Assembly (NCBI RefSeq): GCF_016862515.1
Contig: NZ_BONC01000005.1
Location: 124,001 to 188,000, forward strand
Direction of reading: 5' to 3'
From: Asanoa iriomotensis
GTDB lineage: Bacteria; Actinomycetota; Actinomycetes; Mycobacteriales; Micromonosporaceae
Length of the DNA stretch: 64,000 bases
How positions within the stretch are numbered: position 1 is the first letter of the stretch; each line of letters opens with the position of its first letter. This document shows, in pieces, positions 40,232 through 50,393 of this stretch. Both the position numbers and the translations under genes were made by a program. The notes under the pieces are model-generated. The model saw nothing but the letters and a program-made list of their open reading frames with translations, was not told the DNA's origin and did no database searches.

Positions 40232-42431
40232 CCGTCCGGTAGGCCGCCAGCCGCGCGCAGGTGACGAAGACGCGTGGGCCGTACTCGCCGTGCGAGCCCG
40301 TCCCGATCAGCCGCAGCCCGGTCGCGGTGACCGGCGCGGCGAGCACGACCTCGAAGACCTCGCCGGCGCGCAGGCCGCCGTTGTCAGCGGCCGTGGTGTC
40401 CGGATAGCCGTCCACGGTGGCGATGGTGGCCCACTGTCCCTGGCCGGTGCGGGCCTCGATCCGGGGCGGGCCGGCCGACGTGTCGAACCATCCGCCGTGC
40501 ACCAGCGAGCGGCCGTGCGCGACGACGACCCGGTCGAAGGTGGCGGGGCGGTCGAGGTCGAGCGCGAACCACTGCTCCTCGCCGGCCGGCCCGACGTCGG
40601 TCGCGGCGAACGCGGCCGGGTCGTAGTCGGCCACCGACCCCTTCCCGAGGCTGCCGGAGCTGCGCGACTCGATCGCGCCGTGCAACACCGACAGGTCTTC
40701 GCCGCCGGGGGCATGCGCCAGCCACACCCGGGTCGGGCCGCCGTCGGCGCCGAGGTCGGCGAAGGGTGCGAGCACCGCGGTCCGCTGCCCGCCCGGTGCC
40801 AGGCGGTTGTCGACCCGCCACGCCGACGGGTCCCTGGTGACCGGGCCGAAGTCGTGGCCGTCGAAGACGTCGAAGGCCGTCGGCTGCGGGCCGTCGGCGC
40901 GGTACGCGAGCACCAGCGGCCCCCAACCCAGCGCGACCCGCGACGCGTTCCATCCGGTGCCCGCGACGGTGTGCGCGCCGAGACCGAAGCGGACGGTGAT
41001 CCGCTCACCGCCCTGCCATTCGCGGGTCGGCAGCACGAACCAGCCGTCCGCCTCGGCCGCCCCGTCGACGTGGAAGCCGTCGGCCCACGGCGGGCGCCGC
41101 AGCCGCACCGAGAAGGTGGCCGGGCGGTCGAGGTCGAGCGTGAGCACGGCGCCGCCGTCGAACGGCACGGCGCTCGCCAGCGTCACCCTGACCGCGCGCC
41201 CGTCCAGCTCGACCGTGGCCGCCGCGTCCTGGTAGAGCGAGACCACCAGCTCGTCGCGCTCCGCCGCGACCGCGAACACCGAGGCGGCGCCGGTGGCCAC
41301 GCCGCGCGGGCCGCTGGAGACGCAGCAGCTGATGCCGGGGCCGTAGTCGCGGTAGCCGTCGAGCGGGGTGTAGTAGGACCAGCCCGAGCCGTCGGGGAGC
41401 TGCGCCGCCCGCAGGTGGTTGAAGAGGGTCCGTTCGATCTCGTCCGCGAACACGCACTCGCCGGTGAGCGCGAACAGTTGCCGGGTCAGGTGCAACCAGG
41501 TGACGGTGACACAGGTTTCGCCCATGTGCACCGACGTCGAGTCGGGCAGCTCGTCCGGCCGGTGGAAGTGTTCGCCGAAGCTCGCCGTGCCCGTGATGTA
41601 CCGGTGGTGTGCCACGACGTCGTGCCAGGCGCGGACGGCGGCGGTGAAGTGCCGGTCGTCGCCGGAGATCCGGGCCAGCTCGACGAGGCCGACGATGTTC
41701 GACAGCATCTCGTAGGCCTTGCCGTTGCCGACCTCGCTGACCCGCCCGCTGTCCAGCAACGTGGAGAGCACCCGCGGGCCGTTCGGCTGGTCCCACGCCG
41801 CGACGATGTGCTCCGCGAACGCCAGGTAGCGGGGATCGCCGGTGTGCCGATGCAGGAGCACGACGGGTTCGAGGACGCTGGTCGCCGCCATCCCGGTGTG
41901 GGTGCCGGCGGCGATGATGTCCTGACTCCCGGTCTGGAACGTCGCGACGAGCAGGTCGCCGGCCTTGCGGGCGGCGTCGAGCGCCCGCCGCTCGCCGGTG
42001 TGTGCGTAGTAGCTCAGCAGGCCGACGAGGGCGTACTTGTGCACCCAGACGTCCCAGTCGGATCGGGGGTCGGGGTGGGTGCCCAGCCGGGTGCCGGCGG
42101 CGTAGGTGCCGAGGTAGCCGTCGTCCTCCTGGCTCGCGATCAGCACGGTCACCGCCTCGTCGAGCTTGGCCCGCAACCGGTCGTCGCCGGTCGCAGCCCA
42201 GGTCAGCGCTGCGGCGTCGAGCCATTTACCGATGTGCTCGCCGATCCACGGGTGCTCGCCCGGCCGGCTCCGGAAGCCGGCGAGCAGCGGGGCCAGGTCG
42301 ACCGCGAGCAGCCGGCGCAGATTTCCCGCGACCCGCTCGCCCAGGTAGGACTCCGGCGCGAGGCCGGTCGAGGTGACCGGCTCGAACAGGTCGGGCCGCC
42401 CGGCGGGAACGACCCAGGAAAGTCTTCTCAT
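40221..42431 (-). CDS. GH127-family (DUF1680) beta-L-arabinofuranosidase-like enzyme
   Basis: A 736-aa (alpha/alpha)6-barrel glycosidase with a C-terminal beta-sandwich/F5/8-like region. Family motifs are GEHIGKWLDAAA, SQEDDGYLGTY, the GETCVTVTWLH stretch and SCCVSSGPRG, with Cys369/Cys370 in the region that supplies zinc ligands and the Cys nucleophile in characterised members. It lacks a signal peptide. It is transcribed toward the ABC operon from the other end of the locus, and its own promoter carries a CAAA..TTTG operator. Activity on beta-L-arabinofuranosides or related furanosides is expected. Confidence 0.88.
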   Translation of the reverse strand: MRRLSWVVPAGRPDLFEPVTSTGLAPESYLGERVAGNLRRLLAVDLAPLLAGFRSRPGEHPWIGEHIGKWLDAAALTWAATGDDRLRAKLDEAVTVLIASQEDDGYLGTYAAGTRLGTHPDPRSDWDVWVHKYALVGLLSYYAHTGERRALDAARKAGDLLVATFQTGSQDIIAAGTHTGMAATSVLEPVVLLHRHTGDPRYLAFAEHIVAAWDQPNGPRVLSTLLDSGRVSEVGNGKAYEMLSNIVGLVELARISGDDRHFTAAVRAWHDVVAHHRYITGTASFGEHFHRPDELPDSTSVHMGETCVTVTWLHLTRQLFALTGECVFADEIERTLFNHLRAAQLPDGSGWSYYTPLDGYRDYGPGISCCVSSGPRGVATGAASVFAVAAERDELVVSLYQDAAATVELDGRAVRVTLASAVPFDGGAVLTLDLDRPATFSVRLRRPPWADGFHVDGAAEADGWFVLPTREWQGGERITVRFGLGAHTVAGTGWNASRVALGWGPLVLAYRADGPQPTAFDVFDGHDFGPVTRDPSAWRVDNRLAPGGQRTAVLAPFADLGADGGPTRVWLAHAPGGEDLSVLHGAIESRSSGSLGKGSVADYDPAAFAATDVGPAGEEQWFALDLDRPATFDRVVVAHGRSLVHGGWFDTSAGPPRIEARTGQGQWATIATVDGYPDTTAADNGGLRAGEVFEVVLAAPVTATGLRLIGTGSHGEYGPRVFVTCARLAAYRTVSP

Positions 42432-42451
42432 CGAGCGCCCTCGCCAGTTTC

Positions 42452-42463
42452 CAAATCGGTTTG
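42452..42463. promoter_or_regulatory. LacI operator upstream of GH127
   Basis: CAAATCGGTTTG keeps the CAAA/TTTG arms of the sites at 34358 and 37121 but has TCGG in the middle. It is 21 bases upstream of the GH127 ATG. It would place the divergent gene in the same regulon. Confidence 0.65.
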
Positions 42464-42556
42464 CATGCCGGTTGTGGAGGAAGCTAGGCCGCCGCGCCGC
42501 CGCGTGTCAACGGTCGCGGAATACGTTCGACAGGACCGGCGTTCCTTCGTACCGTG

Positions 42557-42634
42557 ATGGTCATGTTCTTCAGCAGCCCCGCGCGGCCCGCAGGTTTCCT
42601 CCTGCGTTGTGCCGCCGACGGCGCTGATCTCTGA
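42557..42634 (+). CDS. Possible leader peptide upstream of the EF-Tu gene
   Basis: A 25-codon frame, beginning with [11 protein letters not shown] and ending CAADGADL, lies in the 372-bp gap between GH127 and EF-Tu. It ends 169 bases before the EF-Tu start. It is followed by an inverted repeat CAGAACC (42651-42657) / GGTTCTG (42683-42689), which would form a hairpin enclosing other GC-rich helices. No clear ribosome site is seen, so it could be chance. If real, it could regulate the EF-Tu by translation-dependent attenuation. The remainder of the gap has no gene. Confidence 0.3.
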   Translation: MVMFFSSPARPAGFLLRCAADGADL

Positions 42635-42803
42635 CCCCTTCCCGCAGCAGCAGAACCCGCGGGTAGGGGTTGGTCCCGGCCCGGTTCTGGCGCGGAGTCT
42701 TCTGTCATCAAGGCCCTTAACGCGGCCCCGACGCGGGGTGGCGCCCGCCCGCGCACGTCTCCAACCGCCTCCTTGCATCCAGTTCTGGAGGACTGAACCA
42801 ACC

Positions 42804-43991
42804 ATGGCGAAGAGCCAGTTCATACGCACGAAGCCGCACCTCAACATCGGGACGATGGGGCACGTCGACCACGGGAAGACGACCCTGACCGCCGCCATCA
42901 CGAAGGTGCTCGCCGAGGCCGACCCGGCAACCAACCGGTTCGTCGCCTTCGACGGCATCGACCGTGCGCCGGAGGAGATCGTCCGGGGCATCACCATCAA
43001 CATCGCTCACGTCGAGTACGAGACGGCGACGCGGCACTACGCCCACGTCGACATGCCCGGCCACGCCGACTACGTGAAGAACATGATCACGGGTGCGGCG
43101 CAGGTCGACGGCGCGATCCTGGTCGTGTCGGCGCTCGACGGTGCGATGCCGCAGACCCGGGAGCACGTGCTGCTCGCCCGCCGGGTCGGCGTGCCGTACC
43201 TGGTGGTGGCGCTCAACAAGGCCGACGCCGTCGAGGACGCGGAGCTGCTCGACCTGGTCGAGCTCGAGGTCCGGGAGCTGCTCTCCGAGTACGGCTTCCC
43301 GGGCGACGAGGTGCCCGTGGTGCGGGTGTCCGCGTTGAAGGCGCTCGAGGGTGACCCCGGCTGGACGAAGTCCATCGTGGACCTCCTCGACGCGGTCGAC
43401 CGGTACGTCCCGGTGCCGCCGCGGGCCGTCGACGAGCCGTTCCTGATGCCCATCGAGAGCGTGCTGACGATCTCCGGGCGGGGCACGGTGGTCACCGGCG
43501 CGATCGAGCGGGGCACGCTGAAGGTCGGCGACCCGGTCGAGGTCGTCGGGCTCGGTGACACCCTGACCACGGTGGCGACCGGGCTCGAGACGTTCGGCAA
43601 GTCGCTGGTGACGGCCGAGGCCGGTGACAACGCGGCGATCCTGCTCCGCGGCGTCAAGCGCGACCAGATCCAGCGCGGTCAGGTCGTGGCGGCGCCCGGG
43701 TCGGTCGCGCCGCACCGCCGGTTCGCCGCGCGGCTGCACGCGCTGACCGCGGCCGAGGGTGGGCGGCACACGCCGTTCTTCGCCAACTACCGGCCCCAGT
43801 TCTACTTCCGGACCACCGACGTGGCCGGGGCGATCGAGCTGGGGGAGGGGGTCACGATGGTGCTGCCCGGTGACACGGTCGACCTGACCGTCGAGCTGAG
43901 CCGCCCGGTGGCCATGCACGTCGGGCTCGGTTTCGCCGTCCGCGAGGGCGGCCGCACCGTCGCCGCGGGCACGGTCACCGAGATCCTGTAA
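42804..43991 (+). CDS. Divergent elongation factor Tu (tuf3-like)
   Basis: A 395-aa full-length EF-Tu delivering aminoacyl-tRNA to the ribosome. All GTPase motifs are present: GHVDHGKT (19-26), RGITIN (61-66), DMPGH (Cys replaced by Met) and NKAD (138-141). It differs from housekeeping EF-Tu in several usually fixed places. R127 corresponds to E. coli Gln124 and A278 to E. coli Gly275; changes there confer kirromycin-type and GE2270A resistance respectively. It is not in an rpsL-rpsG-fusA-tuf operon. A GGAGG ribosome site precedes the ATG by 11 bases. It is probably an accessory, inhibitor-tolerant or stress EF-Tu. Confidence 0.93.
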   Translation: MAKSQFIRTKPHLNIGTMGHVDHGKTTLTAAITKVLAEADPATNRFVAFDGIDRAPEEIVRGITINIAHVEYETATRHYAHVDMPGHADYVKNMITGAAQVDGAILVVSALDGAMPQTREHVLLARRVGVPYLVVALNKADAVEDAELLDLVELEVRELLSEYGFPGDEVPVVRVSALKALEGDPGWTKSIVDLLDAVDRYVPVPPRAVDEPFLMPIESVLTISGRGTVVTGAIERGTLKVGDPVEVVGLGDTLTTVATGLETFGKSLVTAEAGDNAAILLRGVKRDQIQRGQVVAAPGSVAPHRRFAARLHALTAAEGGRHTPFFANYRPQFYFRTTDVAGAIELGEGVTMVLPGDTVDLTVELSRPVAMHVGLGFAVREGGRTVAAGTVTEIL

Positions 43992-43993
43992 GT

Positions 43994-44042
43994 AAGGAAC
44001 GGACCGTTGTTGACGCTATGCGTCAACAACGGTCCGTTCCTT
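43994..44042. terminator. Perfect 23-bp stem bidirectional terminator
   Basis: Left arm 43994-44016 (AAGGAACGG...GACGC) pairs with right arm 44020-44042 without a mismatch around a TAT loop, with A-rich and T-rich edges on both sides. It begins three bases after the EF-Tu stop and touches the stop of the convergent DUF4389 gene at 44043. Confidence 0.93.
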
Positions 44043-44693
44043 TCACGGCGCCAGGCGGAACGGCGGATAGCGGTCCGTGACCAGCGTGAACGCGTACGCC
44101 GTGACCCGGTTCTGCCAGCGCAGCACCCCTTCGACGTAGTCGAACAGCGGCCGCGGGTAGCGCCCGGTGAACAGGATCGCGAACCACGTGATCACCACCG
44201 CGACCACGGCGCCGATGTGCAGGAAGAACAGCACGACGTAGTGCGGGACCGCGAGCAGCCACTTGACGATCGGCAGGAACCGGTTGAGCGTCCCGCCGGG
44301 ATAGAGGTAGTCGAGCCGCACCGACTGCTGGTCGTCGGTGGCCGGGTAGCGGTCGTCCATCAGCGCGAAGTAGACGGTCACCCGGTTGGCGAACCGCTGC
44401 AGCTCCAGGTTCCAGTCGAACCACCAGCGCGGGTACTTCTTCCGGAACAGGATCATCAGCAGCGGCCCGAAGAACAGCACACCGCCGAAGCCGTACGCGA
44501 CGTTCTGGGCGTGGTTGCCGTTGTCGCCGCCCCACTGGCCCCACTCGGCGCCACCGCTGTAGACGGTGCCGAGCACGATCACGATCGGGATGATCGTGAA
44601 CAGGCGGAAGAAGCTGGTCAGCCGGTTGAGCGGTCGGTCGGGATAGGCCACGGAGAAATTCACCGGGTACGGCGGTGGAGCGGTCGGTTGCAT
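44043..44693 (-). CDS. DUF4389 membrane protein
   Basis: A 216-aa protein with about four transmembrane helices: FFRLFTIIPIVIVLGTVY, YGFGGVLFFGPLLMILFRK, and a pair near the end (LLAVPHYVVLFFLHIGAVVA, VITWFAILFTG). Two copies of the family pattern are visible around RYP.LFDY and NRVTAY. The ATG at 44693 has GGAGGGG upstream; the longer frame has no good site. Family function is unknown. It is divergent from the lipoprotein gene. Confidence 0.82.
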   Translation of the reverse strand: MQPTAPPPYPVNFSVAYPDRPLNRLTSFFRLFTIIPIVIVLGTVYSGGAEWGQWGGDNGNHAQNVAYGFGGVLFFGPLLMILFRKKYPRWWFDWNLELQRFANRVTVYFALMDDRYPATDDQQSVRLDYLYPGGTLNRFLPIVKWLLAVPHYVVLFFLHIGAVVAVVITWFAILFTGRYPRPLFDYVEGVLRWQNRVTAYAFTLVTDRYPPFRLAP

Positions 44694-44818
44694 CGGCGCG
44701 TCCCCTCCGTACCAGCAAATGACCTGTATGAACATCTTGCGGGTTTTAATCCGCTTTGGGGCACGAATGGGAATCCCGTTCAGCGCCCGACAAGGAATGT
44801 GTGCCAGACTCACGAACC

Positions 44819-45304
44819 GTGTTGAACCGACGTCGCGCGCTGGCCGTCGCGAGCCTGACCGCGGCCCTGGCACTGGGTGGCTGCACGCTCGCCGACAAGA
44901 TCGTCGGCGCGGACCCGGTCCCGGTCGACGAGAGCCCGCAGAAGGCCCGCGCCCACGTCGAGTCCTACCTGGCCGCCATGGCCAAGCGGGACGCGGCCGC
45001 CGGCCGCAAGCTGCTCTGCCCGACGCTGGCCGGCACGTTCGACAAGACCGCCAAGGGCGAGGGCGGCGACTTCAACCCCAAGACCAAGGTGTCCGGTGGC
45101 CTGGTGACCGACGTCCGGGCCGAGGGCGAGGGCCAGAAGGTGACCGCTGCGATGCTCGTCACGCCCGCGGGTGGCGAGCGGACGCCGGTCAGCGTCGCGT
45201 TCCTCGTGACCAACATCGATACCGGCTGGTGCATCGCCGCCGAGGAGACGGCCGTGGTGCTGCCGTCGATGCCCGCCGCGCCCAGCCCCACACCTTCCCA
45301 GTGA
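44819..45304 (+). CDS. Hypothetical lipoprotein
   Basis: A 161-aa protein with a lipoprotein signal (RRRALAVASLTAALALGGC; C22). The mature part resembles small NTF2/DUF4878-like domains: a helix with Tyr and Ala (ARAHVESYLAAMAKRDAAAGRKLLCP), then beta strands. The GTG at 44819 places the Arg cluster correctly; longer starts would not. No ribosome site is evident. It lies 24 bases before the DAHP synthase gene, but that gene has its own -10 element. Confidence 0.72.
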   Translation: MLNRRRALAVASLTAALALGGCTLADKIVGADPVPVDESPQKARAHVESYLAAMAKRDAAAGRKLLCPTLAGTFDKTAKGEGGDFNPKTKVSGGLVTDVRAEGEGQKVTAAMLVTPAGGERTPVSVAFLVTNIDTGWCIAAEETAVVLPSMPAAPSPTPSQ

Positions 45305-47759
<2,455 letters not shown>

Positions 47760-47839
47760 CAGGATCGCGTGCTTTGCTGAATGGAGCACGCCCCTGACCT
47801 GACCCGGTTCGGGGGAGCGACGGTTCGGCGGAGGTTGCC

Positions 47840-49357
47840 ATGGCCACCACGGGCCTGTGGCGCCAGTCCGCCTGGGCCTTCTTCGCGATCGAGGGCGCTC
47901 TGATCCTCGCCGCGTTGATTTCGGGTGCCCCCATGCTGACCGCGATCGCCGCGGTCGCCGCCGTCGTGGTCTCGGTCGTCGTCCTGATTGCCCGCCGGCC
48001 GCCCCGGGCCGCTGCCTGGTGGTCGTTGACCGTGGCATCCGGGTCCGTGAGCCTCTCCCGGGTGACGGTCGCGGCCGGCAACCGGCCGGTCGCGCTGGAC
48101 CGGGGCCTGGCCTACGGAGACATTCGCGCCCTGATCCTGTACCCGGCGCTGGTGATCGGGCTGCTGGTGCTCGGCGGAACCGGCGCGCTCGCCGATACCC
48201 TCGATGCCTCGGTGGCCACGCTCGGCATCTTCGTCCTGCTCTGGTTGCTATTGCTACACGGCAGTCTCGTGCCGGAGGGGACCCAGCTCGCGGTCGCCGC
48301 CCTGCGCCCCATCGGCGTCTCTCTGGTCGTGGGGGCGCTGGTGCGGCTGTTGTTCCTGGTGAATCCCCGGGCGCCCACCGTGCGCCTGGTGGTGGCCAGC
48401 GTGATCTGCGCGTTGCTGGCGTCCGTCGCGGTGATCGGAGCGCGAGCCGGCTACCGCATCGAGGGCACCCAGGCGAACACCGGCCTGTTCGCGACGCTCT
48501 TCTGCGTCCTTCTCGCCGCCGCCCTGGTGCATCCCTCCTCGAGGACCTCGTTGACCCGCGCGCGGACCAACAGCCGGCGGCTGCGCCGGGGACGCGTCAT
48601 CATGTTCGTCGGGCTGACCCTGCTGGGCCCGCTCGCCTGGTCGCTCGCGGTCGCGATCGGCCGATTCGATCCGGGGTCGCCGGCCGACTTCGGCCCGCCG
48701 GTGCTGGCCGGCGCGGTCATCTCGCTGTTGCTGCTGTGGCGGCTGGCACTCGTGGCGCGGGTCGCCGACCGGCGGGCCGAACAGCTCGGTGTGGCCGTCG
48801 GCGAACTGCAGGGGCTGCAGGCGGAGCTGTCCTACCGGGCGGCGCACGACCCGCTGACCGGGCTGGCGAACCGGTCGGTGCTGTCGGAGCGGTTGACCGC
48901 GCTGCCGCGAGGCGGGCCGCACGCGCTGCTGCTGATCGACCTCGACGGTTTCAAGGAGATCAACGACTCGCTCGGTCACCCGGCTGGCGACGAGTTGCTG
49001 GTCGCGGTCGGGCGGCGGCTGACCCGGCTGGCACCCGTCGGCAGCACGCTGGTCCGGCTCGGTGGCGACGAGTTCGCCGTGCTGCTGCCGGAGACCGACG
49101 AAGCCGCCGCGATGGCCTTCGGGGCCGCGGTGTGCGGCCGGCTGCGGCTGCCCTATCCGTCGGCGCACGGTTCCCTCGCGGTCAGCGCCAGCGTCGGCGT
49201 CACCGCGGGGGCGCTGGGTGCGCGTGATCCGGCAGAGGTGCTCCGGGAGGCCGACGTCGCGCTCTATTCGGCGAAGGAGGCCGGCAAGGACCGGGTGGCG
49301 CCGTACCGGTCGGGCCGCACGCCGCTGCGGCGGCGGGTCCGGCAGCGGCCGCGCTGA
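47840..49357 (+). CDS. Membrane-bound GGDEF diguanylate cyclase
   Basis: A 505-aa protein with about nine hydrophobic helices over the first 310 residues and a GGDEF domain (about 330-490). The active site is intact: DPLTGLANR, IDLDGFKEINDSLGH and LGGDEF at 408-412. The RxxD inhibitory site is absent, so product feedback through that site is not expected. It would synthesise cyclic di-GMP, a developmental signal in actinomycetes, in response to an unknown membrane cue. No EAL domain is present. Confidence 0.92.
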   Translation: MATTGLWRQSAWAFFAIEGALILAALISGAPMLTAIAAVAAVVVSVVVLIARRPPRAAAWWSLTVASGSVSLSRVTVAAGNRPVALDRGLAYGDIRALILYPALVIGLLVLGGTGALADTLDASVATLGIFVLLWLLLLHGSLVPEGTQLAVAALRPIGVSLVVGALVRLLFLVNPRAPTVRLVVASVICALLASVAVIGARAGYRIEGTQANTGLFATLFCVLLAAALVHPSSRTSLTRARTNSRRLRRGRVIMFVGLTLLGPLAWSLAVAIGRFDPGSPADFGPPVLAGAVISLLLLWRLALVARVADRRAEQLGVAVGELQGLQAELSYRAAHDPLTGLANRSVLSERLTALPRGGPHALLLIDLDGFKEINDSLGHPAGDELLVAVGRRLTRLAPVGSTLVRLGGDEFAVLLPETDEAAAMAFGAAVCGRLRLPYPSAHGSLAVSASVGVTAGALGARDPAEVLREADVALYSAKEAGKDRVAPYRSGRTPLRRRVRQRPR

Positions 49358-49363
49358 GCGCGC

Positions 49364-50335
49364 TCAGTCCAGCTCGGCCATCAGTTTGCCGCCGCGGTCG
49401 GTGAGGCGGTAGACGACGGCGCGGCCGACCCGGGCGCCGGCGACGACGCCGGCTTCGCGGAGCACGGCCAGGTGGGTGCTGACGGTGCCGAGCGAGACCT
49501 CCAGGGTGTACGCGAGCTGCGTGCTGGTCGCCGGCCGGCGCAGCTCGCGGAGCACCCGGGCGCGGCCCGGGCCGAGCAGCGTGGCGAGCGCGTCGCCGGC
49601 CGGGTCGGTGAGCTCCGCGGCGGGACCGCGGGCCGGGTAGACGAGCGCGTACAGGGGCGGGCGTTCGCAGGTCCACGCGCCGACGCCCGTTGTCTTGGGC
49701 ACGAACACCAGCCCCTCGTCGGTGATCCAGCGGTCCGGGTAGTCCTGGTCGCTGAACCGGATCGCGTCGTCGCCGACCCAGACGGAGTGGCGGGTCATGT
49801 TCCGCACGGTCTCCTTCCAGCCGTAGGCGGCGAGTAGCCCGGCGCGGTGCATGATGTCGCGTTCCAGCAGCGCCCGGCGGCGGGGCCAGTCCGGCTCGAC
49901 GAACCGGCGCCAGCCCTCGGCGAGCGCGGTCGCCACCTTGGGGCCGAGGCCGGTGGTGTCCAGCCAGGCGGTGTCCTGCGGTTCCCAGGCTTTGGCGACC
50001 GCGTCCGCGACCGTCGCCCGGGTCTCCTCGTCGCTGAACGCGGCGACCGCCGCGAGCTCGTCGCGCAGCCGGGTGCCGGTGCCGCCGGTCGGTGGGACCG
50101 CGACCAGGTCGGGCAGGAACTTCGTCGCCGAGACCAGGTGCATCAGCCCGGTCGCGAACGGGTCGCCGGCCAGCCAGGCCCGGTAGCCGGGCCGGTGGCG
50201 TTCGTGCCAGTCGCGCAGCCACGGCTCGGGTGCGGGCCGGTGCAGGGTGATCAGGGCGCCGAGCGTCTCCGCCAGCGGGGACAGGGCGAACCGGCAGCGG
50301 GACAGCGCGGTGGGTGTGAGCCGCAGGAGAGTCAT
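49364..50335 (-). CDS. DUF5937 / ArsR-type transcriptional regulator
   Basis: A 323-aa regulator. The first 240 residues are a DUF5937-type domain (MTLLRLTPTALSRCRFALSPLAETLGAL start). The C-terminus is an ArsR-like winged helix (RARVLRELRRPATSTQLAYTLEVSLGTVSTHLAVLREAGVV). AAAGG precedes the ATG at 50335. It is divergent from the MFS transporter gene with only 58 bases between them, the usual layout for an efflux repressor and its pump. The effector is unknown. Confidence 0.85.
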   Translation of the reverse strand: MTLLRLTPTALSRCRFALSPLAETLGALITLHRPAPEPWLRDWHERHRPGYRAWLAGDPFATGLMHLVSATKFLPDLVAVPPTGGTGTRLRDELAAVAAFSDEETRATVADAVAKAWEPQDTAWLDTTGLGPKVATALAEGWRRFVEPDWPRRRALLERDIMHRAGLLAAYGWKETVRNMTRHSVWVGDDAIRFSDQDYPDRWITDEGLVFVPKTTGVGAWTCERPPLYALVYPARGPAAELTDPAGDALATLLGPGRARVLRELRRPATSTQLAYTLEVSLGTVSTHLAVLREAGVVAGARVGRAVVYRLTDRGGKLMAELD

Positions 50336-50393
50336 CGTTACGCCTTTCGCCGCAAGGTTAGCCGCCGTCCACCGCGGCCGGCAGGCTGCCCGG

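Noticed and set aside
42804-43991. Antibiotic biosynthetic cluster around the resistant-type EF-Tu
   Set aside because: The neighbours are glycosidase, DUF4389, lipoprotein and shikimate genes. No PKS, NRPS or thiopeptide genes lie within the window.
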